A stretch of 64,000 nt of DNA from Branchiostoma floridae (Eukaryota; Chordata; Leptocardii; Amphioxiformes; Branchiostomatidae), in assembly GCF_000003815.2 (NCBI RefSeq), contig NC_049995.1, positions 5,172,729 to 5,236,728 on the forward strand. Direction: 5' to 3'. Under the pieces are notes generated by a model, which saw nothing but the letters and a program-made list of their open reading frames with translations, searched no databases and had not been told where the DNA came from. Of this stretch, positions 53,665 through 64,000 are shown one piece after another (position 1 is the first letter of the stretch; the number at the start of each line of letters is the position of its first letter). The position numbers and the translations under genes were made by a program.

Positions 53665-56600
53665 TTAATGACTTTTTGGTTTTAAGACCCACTCAGCGTG
53701 TGGATTAACCTTGACCAAGGTCGCTATGTTGGTGTCCATGTCCAAACATCGTTCCCCTGCAAACAATCATAAACCAAGAGTAAGAAAAATTTCAAGCAAA
53801 GCAACAAACAAGGTACCAGCCCAAGAACTACGAAACAGCTGCTGTAACAGTTTGTTATAGGCTCTCACCAACATTAACATTAATTTTGCTTGTGACAAGC
53901 GAAACATGCAATATCTGGAAACACAATACAATGAGGAAATGGAGCTGTGGGGGCCCTTCTGAACATTACACATTCTGTCAAAAGACATTTTTTTTTTACA
54001 ATTATGAAATGTACAGTGAAATAAACATGGTATCCTGACATATCCACTGGGTTCCTACCCTATTTGGCAAAGTAGTGAACATTAAAAGAAAAAGAGTCTG
54101 ACTGAAATAGTGAACAGATGGCTACATTGAATAAAAAACTGGCCCATTCTACATTCCATAGCTATAGGACTAGTACTAATTTGCTAAATGAAGACTGAGA
54201 AAGTTTGCACTACATGTACCTACCAATGTTTCCACCTTTCTCGTACAAGTACGTGTTGTTCCTGGCATACACTGCTGACTGTCGAGGGTTGATACAGCCG
54301 GGCGGTGCATTCCCAGGCTCCGAGGAACTGAGAATGTTACAGAGATAAATTATCATTTATTTCTCCTACTGTAACATTTCTACTTGACAACGACAAGATA
54401 CTTAAGACACTCAAGCAGTATACTTCTTGAGGAGAGCTAAGGAGGACTATGCATGTCAAAAACTGGAAAAAGTCTTCATCTATCATGTTTAACCTCACCG
54501 GAGTAGTCAAGAGGAAAGATGAAGATGATGACATATCAAGGAGCATCACCCTTCATTAAGCAGAGACGGGGGCTGCTACAGACTTCCACTCACCTTTGAC
54601 CTCAAACATGCATTGATGGAGGGAGGCACATCAAATAAAGGCAACAGTATCTGTGCTGAAAGAAAGATTTTAGTACTCACTTGTCCTGGCTAGCGGTTCT
54701 CCCTCTGAACCTTTTAACGACATCTCCTGCTGTCAGCTGTGGGTCCAGGTCGAGCACCATGGCTGTTTTTGTCAGATGAGGGGCTACTACTTTTATCACA
54801 CCTTTGGGCAGAGGATCCTACAAGAAATAAATGAATTATGTACATATTATCATGTAACAGGGTTGTAACCAGCGCCTGTCCTTCCGTCCTTTGATGGGAT
54901 TTGGCAGCTGGGAACAGACAAAAATTATGCTCATTCCGTTCTTTGGTGGAAAAAATTGACATGTAAAAAATGTAAAAAAAAAAACAGATGCCATTCAACA
55001 ACTTAGTCTACCAGCAAAATTCACACCTCAAAAAACAGAAATTAATAGCGTTTCAGAGGGTTTAGATTTGAAAATTCTAGAAAACAGTCAAGAAAGTTGT
55101 AAAAAGGACCTTAATACGTTTTCATTAGCCTAAGTGCTTAATAGGTCCCTTGCACCTCTTCTTAACCTACCAACCTATTGAAACTATATATATTCTGTGT
55201 TCAAAAAGTACATCATGTGCTTGGGTTTCCTACCTCCTGACCAGCAGAAGGGATGGTAGTTTTCTTCTCTTTGTGGTGTCTGCCGATCAGCTTCATCAGC
55301 TGCAAGAACAGACAAAATATATTCAAGTTTAGAACTAATATATAAACACAGCACATACAAGTATTACAAGATATAAGCCCATGTCAGATGCACCGTTTAA
55401 GTAACCCAGTACACACAAAAATGCAAAAAAGACACAAATATCATGTGCTATTACAGACTCTTTGGAAAGTGAGAAAAAAATTAAGTGAGAAAAAGGAACT
55501 GCTCTTACCCCTTTAGAGTCCTTTGTTTTACTACTCTCCACTTGGTACAGGCGACGAACCTGCATCACCATAAACGAAGGCACCTGCAAAAACAATGCAC
55601 CTGGCATTAGGGTTCAATTAATTCAAACACCTACATCTACATGTATAGGGCACAAGTTATTTTCTTGTTGTTGTTTTTTTATCAAGATTTCAAATATGGG
55701 AAAAAATGATAAAGAGGAGACCAGTACTAGTTGGGCAGTCAAAAATATGGGTGAGTTAAAAATTTCAACTTTGCTTCAGAATGATTTAGACCAACTACGA
55801 AGCTATATACCGTGTACTAGTATGATAGAAAAATGATCCTGTTCCCCAACTAGATCTCTTTTGCATATCAATTCACAGCTAGGATATATAAAAACTCTCT
55901 CCAACAAGATTTCTCCAGTGTCACTGACGAGAGACACCGGAAGGTTGTCTGAAACGTCTGCATGACGGTTTCCAAAATCAAATCCAGTTGCCTGAGTAAC
56001 TCCTTTTTCATGTATCTTACTACCTGGATGTCTAACCTTCATTAACGTGATAGGAAAATAGTTGAATATGGACCAAAACCTACTGTCCATAGAATCTTGT
56101 GGTACTTGATCAACATTCGGACAATCTGGGACGTCCCTGCCGCCATCTTGACCTCGTTGTAGTTGACGTTCTTTGATCCTGACTTCACAAGGAACATGTT
56201 GGGAGCCATGATCATGGCCACGTTGTTGATGTTCATTTTGTTCTCCTTCTCCTTGGACACCACCTTGGACAGGAACTTCAACAACAACTGAGGAATTAAA
56301 GTATAAGATACATTTATTTTTTTTAATGTTCAAGCATTTTATCATGTTACAATTTTAAGACCATATATCCGTACACAAAATAAAGAGAGAAAGAACGCAG
56401 AATATATCTTAGAATTCTACTATAATTACAATAATTATTCTTAAATGCTACAAGCTATGAGAAGTGGTCCCAGTACCTTACCTTGAGGGAGTCTCTATGT
56501 ACAGTAGGCAACAGCAGGATGAGCAGGTTGAGTGCTTGGAGCTGTTGCCTCCTGTCAGGGATATCTGTAACAAACCACAATGGTCACTGTTTTTTTCTTC

Positions 56601-59600
56601 TTTCAAAATCAGGTTCGTAGGGCCTGATGTTACCATCATGAAGATGAAGAGTGGCCCATAGCGATAACTGTAGCAGCATCTCTTTTCTCTAAGTCAGAAA
56701 CATCGAGCTTAGGCAAGCTTGACTTCACTGACTCAATAGGTGAAGCAGGGGTTACGAGGCTGCTCTGAAAATTCCTTTCCCCATTTTGGCCGGAATGGTT
56801 TGATCCGCACACATCGCACCATCGCACATCTAGCGGGTTCTTATACGTGCCTGGGGTATGGCTCTCCCCAAACACGGGACCTACATTTAACGTCCTATCA
56901 GAGGGCGGCCCTAGCCAAAGCTAGGTCTCATTTTCACCTGTCAGGAGTAAAGTGAGGAAAGTCATGTAAAGTGCCTTTCCCAATTTTTTATTCTTTATTT
57001 GAATTCTCCATACAAAATGGAATAGCTGGCAAAATAGGTGACTGTCAACAAGTTAAAGTTGCCATACTGTCACTTTGGTTTCGATTTGGGATATGTTGCA
57101 GTGCAAGCAGATTAAACCAATGGGTCCAGCTGTATATGGAGCTGCGTACAAAACTGGTTATGCCTAAAAATCTTACAGTTTCTACCTGTCACTGACAGTG
57201 ACTCAGTAAGTTACTGTAAATCTTTGGATGTTTGCTTTGTAACTAGTTTGTTTCTGTTTTCACAGTTTTCACCATCCTCCTACGCAGGGACATCCAACAG
57301 CCAAACCACCTGTCTGAATGTGCCCTGCTCTTTCAACTGTCACTCTTGGCTGTTGGATGTCCCTGCGTAGGAGGATGAGTTTTCACACGTTCACTGTGAA
57401 TTCATGATCCCACAAATGTGCATCTTACAAATTGCACAATAGAAGTGTTTTCGAACCTCATATAAAAGTCTAGTCTTCCCTTCTATCATAGAAAAAAAAA
57501 AATTAATTTACAACAATACAACCAAACAACAAGTAGGGAAACCACTTACGCTCCACAGATGCAAAGGCAGACAGGTACTCATAAGTTAGTAGGGGGTTCG
57601 GCAACTCCCGTAGGAACTGTTTAAGTAGCGCTGCCACGTCATTGGGCCGTACACGGTCCCACGTGAAGTCACCGTTGTTGAACCTCTCTTCTATATCTTT
57701 CCTGAGATTCTGAAGACATAGAAAGGTATCATTAACACACAGGTAAAACATTATACTGTAATTTTAATGCAGAAACATGAACTTTGGCTTTATGTTTGCA
57801 GTTTTCGCAAGGCCGCTTCACCGCAAACTCAAAACCACCACCAACACTCTTCCATTACAGTATGTGAGTACAGTATATGGCACTACCACAAACTCAAACC
57901 ACTGCAAACACTCAATCTTCCGCAAATTTTAAATCCCCGCAAACTTTAATGAACTTAGTAAAGAGTAACTGAACTGTGTATATATTGACAATGTTTTGGC
58001 TCACAATTTCATCGTTGAATATTTGTCGTGCAATGATATTTCCTTACAATGTATCAAATCTTTATCTTAAGATGTCAGTTTCATCCAATGCTCAATGTAA
58101 AAACAAATTCCCCCCTTGCAGTTCCAGACACAAGCCACTAGGGGTCCAAACTTATGTCACTTCTTCCCAAGCACAAAAACTCACTACCATCCTAAAATCT
58201 TGACCATATCATGTCCAGAACACATGATAACGGTTACCGTATCAAAACTGGAATTTCCGCTGCAGTGCCATAACACGGCGCTAGGGGCCCCAAATCAAGA
58301 AATGTAAAAAATAAATGGACTGATAATACAATATGGAGATTACTTACTTTTATTCTAGCTGCCGACCCTGGAACTCTGAGAATCCCCTCAATGTTTAAGG
58401 CATTTTCCTCCAGGAATAGTATGATCTATAGAAAAAAATAATCTTGTTTACTTAGGTTTATAATCTAACTTGCTTGTCCACATGATTTTCCATTTCATTG
58501 TGCAGATAAAAATAAAACTATGGATACATTTTGTGTCAGAAATTGTTAAGAAACAATGCAGTGAATAGTACACTTTATTTTAATCAAAATCAGATGTTAA
58601 AGCCATCAACATTAATGGACCAATCAGAGATCAATACAGATTGATACAATCACCATGTGAACCAATCAGAACTTACAGACTGTAATATGAGAGGGGTCTT
58701 GATTCCATCTCTTTTCTTCTGGTCTTGCTCAACAAGAACCTCCAGTGGGACACTAAATACTCCAGATTCTGTAGTTATAGAGACAAAAAAAAATCACATA
58801 TAATTCAATATCCTGTGACAAAATAATTCAAAGCAATACTTGCTCACTTACTAAGCAAAACATCATACTACTGTAACACATGTCAGTGTCCGAAATACTT
58901 TTTTCAGCCAGGTTGCTCAGACGGCAACCTGAGCCAAAAGCCAGGTTGCGGCATCAACATCTTAGGTTGCCCCACCTCTAAGTCATTACTTTCTCTAACG
59001 AGCTACTTATCCATCTTTTCTTACAGTTAGTATACATGTAACTACTTAATATGTTTTATCTTACAAAGCAGATGCACATAGATGGGGAAAACATGTGTTC
59101 CAACTGCAAAATTTCCAAGTATCGCACTGTGCTACCTGGGTTTGAAATTAAGTTGCACCACTTTGCAAGTGCGCATGTGAGCATTTTGAGCACTGCTGAA
59201 CTAAATCAAATTGACTAAGCAATACTGACCTTTCAACTTGACCTTTCCTGGCCGTCTTCTCTTGAGTTCAATGTTGTGGGTGTCGAAGAGCGCCGTCAGT
59301 TCGATCAGCGCTAACGATCGCACCTTCTTCATGTCTCTCTCCGACAAGTCACCGACTTTGGTCACTCCGTATTTGTCTTTGACTAGAGTAAAATTCTACC
59401 AAACAGAAAGCAATTATTCGAGCTGTGTAGAAGGTCTTACAATATGGCATAGTACTAAACTTGAAATCATTACAGACTCTTTGTGGGTATGACACAATGT
59501 TAAGTATGGAATCCGATGTGGATTTGAATAGTCCATTATCCATTGTTTGATTAATAATTAATTGATTATACCATTGTTTGATTATACTGCTGCTGGGGGT

Positions 59601-62600
59601 CCCTGCCGCAGCGGTAGGCAGCAGTCGGCTAGTCTTCACACCGCGCTTAAGATATTCAATTTTTTTTCTTCCATAATTTGGTTTGAAAACTCTCTAGTGC
59701 AAATTTGTCTTACATTACACATTACTTTAAATCCCCTTTCTTTTACACCCGATGTCCAAGTTTTTGTCTATACATTTTGAATTGTATAACATGCATACAA
59801 CAAATACTGACAATTTGAATTAAAATAATGTGGCAGTTACTTACCGGTAATTGATCTGCACTGTATTCATCGTCTGACTTAGCCCCAACTTCCTACATTG
59901 GAGTAAAAAAAAAACATGCTTTATCAGTCAACAGTACTTTTCTTTTTGATCATAGTATCTTGTTCTTTTCATATTTTCCTAAAATCACATTATTCAATAG
60001 AACCTCTTTTTTCAAAATGAATTTCTAACTTGTAGTAAAAGAACTACATTTTTTTTTTCATTTTTTCTAGCAATTGTTTATCAAATTCAGCATATAAGTC
60101 AACATAAAATTAAAACAACAACAACTGTTACAACAGAGTAACCTGTGTGCCATCCTCTTTAGTTAGAACAAGGCTCCCATACTAGCTCCTTTACATTTTT
60201 TAATATAATGGCATTCAGAATCATTACAGAGGAGAAGATCATGTAAAACTTTTTACTTACCAGTTTTGCATCTGATGAAAAGTCTAAGGATATGTCTGTA
60301 TCTGACACAAGTTCCTGGTTGGACACTCTTCTCGAAAGTTCCTTGTGAGTCCCCGGGGACTTGGGTTGAACACTCATTGTTCGGACACCTGAAAAACAAA
60401 CAAAATTTGAAAGTTTGTATTTTTTTTTTTTTTCAAATTATGAACTAAATCCATCTACGATACTGTAACCTATGTACATGTATTACAAAATAATTTTTGA
60501 AACACAATTTGATTTGATTTGTTAACTCTGCATGAATGTCGGTCTAAATGATTATCATTGAAATGAGATTTCTTCAGTTTGTTTTTGAAAGGATTCAAAA
60601 GGAAATTCATAAAACCAGAGACTTTCAATAACAGCAGTCAGGAGAGAAATCATTCATTTTGGATACCCCCGAGTGTGTGTGTGGGGGGGTGGTGGTGGGG
60701 TGGGGGGGCCTAAACCCTGAACCCCTGCATATTGGCACGAATTGGGTGGATAGCATCTGGGTGGATGACTAGATGATCATAATGTAAAGGTACAAAATTG
60801 ACAATGACGTCATCTAAAGAAATGTTTAACAAATATTGTTTAAGACATCCAGCAGTAAGTCCTACCTCCCCCTACTCCACAAGGAGGCAGAGGAGGGGGA
60901 GGTCCACGCAAGTCATGGGCTTAGTTTTGTGATCTCGCGAGTTTAAGCCATACCGTGATAAAGTTATTCTGATCAGACACTGAAAATTTTGAGGTGTGTG
61001 TTTAATGTGTTTTACGTGTTTCCAAGAGTCACTCAGATTGAAGAACTATTCTATTGAATTATATAAAATCTTTATTGACACGACAAAAGTACAGCGACTT
61101 TTGCTATAATAACTACTTACAATACAACTAAACAGACATATATGGATATATCTATAGGTATGAATAAGTAAACTTATTGGGTCTAGCATCGTTACATATA
61201 TTATGTTACAAACAAAGTTATTTACCAGTTGCTGCATCTGTAACTCCCAGGTTGATGGATGATGAGGAAGAGACTCTCCGTCGAACAGGGGGGTGTCTGC
61301 TGTCCTCCAGGGGGGAGGGGAGAGGGGGGCTGATGCTGCGCGGGGGGCTGGGGATGATCTCGCGAGGCTGGGGAAGAAATGGACTTGGAATTATCTCTCT
61401 TCCTTCAGCCCCCTGTGGAAAAAAAGAAAGAAATTATGAACTAATGAATAAACTAGAAAGACAACTTTTTGCAAAATGTTTTCCCTCTAGCCCTGTGTTA
61501 AGATTCTTGCTTACATATAATACTAATACCATTAGGTTCACCCCAAAGTAGAATGTGCGGCTCAAAAATGAATGGTGATAGCCAGCTCAATACAATACAT
61601 CTATAGGGGTTCTTTAGTTATGCTGACCACACAAACACACACACAAGTACACCCAAAACAATACATTTTGTACCTCCCTTGTTTATATTAAGGGAACAAT
61701 GTTTTGTACATGTACCAGGTGGTAATTCTTAAGTCGTAATATGCAATAGGTTATACCTTGGGAAATTTAAGGCAATATCTAGGACACAGTATGTTTTTTA
61801 TGAAGGGCCAGTATGTTACACTGTAGGTGTTAGTAGTCATCAGAAACAGCTCCAATTTCAACCTATACATGCAAGTATGATTTCTGGCCCTGATGACTTT
61901 CTACATTTACAACACAGTAGTACTTATTGACCTCACACTACAACAGCCTTTCCCTGGTATCCAAGTCTCACAAATGTCAGATGTTTTACAAACTTCAGTA
62001 ATCAGTATACAACACCCATGTACGACAAGGCATTCTTTTGTTTGTTCCACACTTTTAATAGTCCATTTCTGACACATTGGCTAAACGTTACCAGGAAACC
62101 TTAACTTTCCTGTTGCTAAGGAGAACAATAACGGCCATATAAAAAGACAATAGAAGCAGCAAATAGATCGCCACATGACCTCAGGTCACCTTACGAGGCT
62201 TCATGTAACAGTTGCCCTTAATTTTGCAACATCCTGAATGTTGAAAGCCCTAAAAAAGCCTATTTTGGGTTATACAGCAAAGTGGACTAATTTTTTATAC
62301 AGCAAACTTGTGTTCTTTAAATGATTAAGCTTCTCTCCCAGACAGAGTATTTTTTGCACGGCCTATTTGCCAGTGAATTTCGAGCAATCATCCGGCTGGT
62401 GCAATTATGCGAAGTTATCCAGCTGGACTGCACCAGTTTGGGATTTAGGGATTCTGTGCAGTTAACAGAAGTGTGCGTTGATCCGTTGTGCATGTGCTGG
62501 CTTCTACTGTACTGCAAGTTGTTTTGGTGAAGGAAAATGTTCAAATACCCCCTATTTCATGAATGGAACTGTCCTCACCCTTTGTGCGTCCTCCTGAGGC

Positions 62601-64000
62601 ATTGTGGGACTTGTCGGAGAGGACGGTGGCTGGAAGATATCCCTGACGTCCCGCGGCTGCGCCCTGCCCTTCATCCGCAGTGTCTGGTTCAGGTTGGAGA
62701 CGCGACGTTCCACGGCCGCCGCTTGCGTCCGTGTAAGTGTTGACATCAAAACCTCGTCGACTTCTCCATAAACATTGTGGACCTCGTTCCCAGCTAGAAG
62801 TAAGAAAAAATTGAAACATATTCTAATCAACAAACTTATTAAAATATATGATATACCCTTCTGAAATGAGCTTATAGTTATACAGTGTCATATATTTTTT
62901 TTGGTAAATTTAACATTGAATTTCTTTTAATCTGCAGTTTGAAAGGCAGATGCTAGGTGACTAAGTATAACAGCGTGATTAGAAAAGAAAATCCTTAAAG
63001 TTAGAAAATTTTGTTATGAATCTGAAAATATAACATTTTGTGGCAGTTTCTTAACAGTAGACACCATAGCAACTCCCCTTCCCCCCCAAAATTTAAAAGC
63101 TTAATTTTTTCTCTAATTCTCTCATTCAAAACAGCATACAAAATGCTGATGAAATCCTGGCAAATAAACCTGACATGTTTATTTGCCAGGTTTATTTGCC
63201 AGGATTTCATCAGCATTTTGTATGCAGGATTCCTGGAAAAATAGACATGTTACTTATACTGTAACATCTTACCTGAAAGCTTTGAGGCCGCACCAGTAAG
63301 TCCTGAGTCCTTTAGCCACTCTGTGTTGTGTTCAAATTCTGTCCACATAAAAAACATTGTCATGACTGGTTTGAACAAATGGTTCAAATGTAAAGATAGA
63401 CAAATGTATATGAATGCTCACAATGTTATCCAAAACACTCATTGTAAATTGTGACATTTGTCAAAGCCAAAAAAAAAGAAAAATCATAAGCAAACATAAT
63501 ACTTAAGAAAGTAAATCATACTGTTTCTCTCTTAGAAACAGTCCTTCAGGAAGCAAAATATATCTTAGGGCCATTGTAATACTGCTTCCACTCCTGAAAG
63601 GTTGCCAAAAATCTAAACAATATGGCATAGCTTTAATTTTGTTTGCTATAGAATGTAGAAAACTTACCTTCTGGGGTCTTATAATTTGCTAAAAAAAGTC
63701 AACCATATAGTCTGTATTTTTTGTAGAAACAGTCCTCTACAGAGCAAAATAACTTGACTGTTGCCTCAATAAAGGTGAACTGAACTGAACCCCTGAGGGA
63801 TTGCCAAAAATTAAAACTGATGACAGTGACTTTATTGTAGAAAAACTTACCATCTGGCGTTTTACACAGATCTTCCTCGCTACCGAAACTTTCTGAGTTC
63901 TCCTCTATGTCCTTGATCTCCGTCCAATAGTCAGACAAATCGTTGTCCACGACACCGGGCTGGCTCAGTTGGCGCTGCATGGCGCTACCGGGTGCGTAAC
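53665..64000 (-). CDS. ARHGAP18/28-like Rho GTPase-activating protein
   Basis: Seventeen exons join in phase: 63851-63980, 63273-63338, 62579-62793, 61226-61412, 60261-60388, 59845-59892, 59230-59395, 58677-58768, 58348-58425, 57550-57709, 56482-56564, 56084-56287, 55509-55583, 55234-55299, 54681-54817, 54224-54327 and 53665-53756. From ATG 63978-63980 this is 676 residues (human ARHGAP18 663), but the frame stays open to the window edge, so the start may lie outside. The N-terminal acidic DYWTEIKDIEE and EWLKDSGL motifs, TLTRTQAAAVERRV and DVRDIF match the family. The RhoGAP domain (about 320-520) has the arginine finger in EGILRVPGS (R361), LLKQFLRELPNPLL and NNVAMIMAPN. The C-terminal GNIGERCLDMDT and NPHAEWVLKP end matches too. 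It would switch off RhoA-type GTPases at the cytoskeleton. Confidence 0.95.
55900..56040 (+). mobile_element. Penelope-like 3' end with hammerhead-ribozyme-like core
   Basis: CTGACGA (55924-55930) is followed by a stem (agaca/tgtct plus cc/gg, ggaa loop) and GAAAC (55951-55955) then GTC, in the order of a hammerhead core. Sequence after it (caaatccagttgcctgag) matches 3530-3740. Stem I could not be completed upstream. Confidence 0.55.
56860..56995. repeat. SINE-like repeat
   Basis: gctaggt...cacctg and gtgaggaaagt blocks are shared with 10483-10535 in the carboxypeptidase-like gene. Confidence 0.35.
57273..57377. repeat. Perfect 31-bp inverted repeat, 43-nt loop
   Basis: Arms 57273-57303 and 57347-57377 (catcctcctacgcagggac...) pair without mismatch. 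In the RhoGAP intron between exons 10 and 11. Confidence 0.9.
58885..59215. repeat. Interspersed repeat, copy 2
   Basis: Matches 35540-35885 in AK2 intron 1. Confidence 0.6.
61055..61200 (-). mobile_element. LINE 3'-end fragment
   Basis: Minus strand matches 26095-26235 (ttattcatacctatagat and a tail with gtgtcaataaag). Confidence 0.65.
63134..63225. repeat. Perfect 39-bp inverted repeat, 14-nt loop
   Basis: Arms 63134-63172 and 63187-63225 (gcatacaaaatgctgatg...) pair without mismatch. Lies in RhoGAP intron 2. Confidence 0.92.
63668..63688 (-). other. Candidate 21-nt microexon of the RhoGAP gene
   Basis: Bounded by tttttttag and gtaagttt, it starts with 2 and ends with 1 codon base, so it can be included without breaking frame (adds ANYKTPE). 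It resembles the last 20 nt of the upstream exon (CKTPD) and lies in a local duplication. Confidence 0.5.

Overview
The window looks like nuclear DNA of an invertebrate chordate, most probably an amphioxus (Branchiostoma). Genes are split into many short exons with GT-AG introns. The encoded proteins are close to vertebrate families (AK2, ARHGAP18/28, MID-type TRIM, procarboxypeptidase A/B, Link module). Introns and intergenic DNA are full of small transposon relics (LINE tails, MITEs, Penelope-like ends). One 100-bp N gap (22325-22424) marks it as an assembly. The species is my inference; the gene structures were read from the sequence by matching splice sites and reading phase exon by exon.

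Layout. 1-4573 (minus): a RING/B-box/coiled-coil/COS/FN3 TRIM protein of MID1/MID2 type whose last two visible exons encode a DOC (APC10-like) domain; it runs off the left edge. 6902-14854 (minus): an 11-exon procarboxypeptidase A/B homologue with the full fold but several catalytic residues replaced. 15941-16084: a stray copy of TRIM exon 2 with its intron flank. 19213-21465 (minus): an intronless LRR transmembrane receptor with a tyrosine-rich, internally duplicated tail. 24940-33530 (plus): a tandem duplication carrying two intact 219-codon secreted Link-module genes and a third fragment. 34722-40225 (plus): adenylate kinase 2 in seven exons, followed by decaying tandem copies of its own 3' end. 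40900-53660: a gene-poor stretch of repeats. 53665-63980 (minus, probably continuing past the right edge): an ARHGAP18/28-like RhoGAP in at least 17 exons plus a candidate 21-nt microexon.

The genes do not form a pathway. Their interest lies in architecture (TRIM-DOC, dead carboxypeptidase, duplicated ITAM-like tail, Link-gene duplication) and in local events that can be dated against each other: a LINE insertion with an empty site in the paralogous copy, a microexon born by tandem duplication, and perfect intronic inverted repeats. Transposon ends include TTAA/CCCT (piggyBac-type), TA (Tc1/mariner-type), 8-9 bp target duplications (hAT-type) and hammerhead-ribozyme-like Penelope ends.
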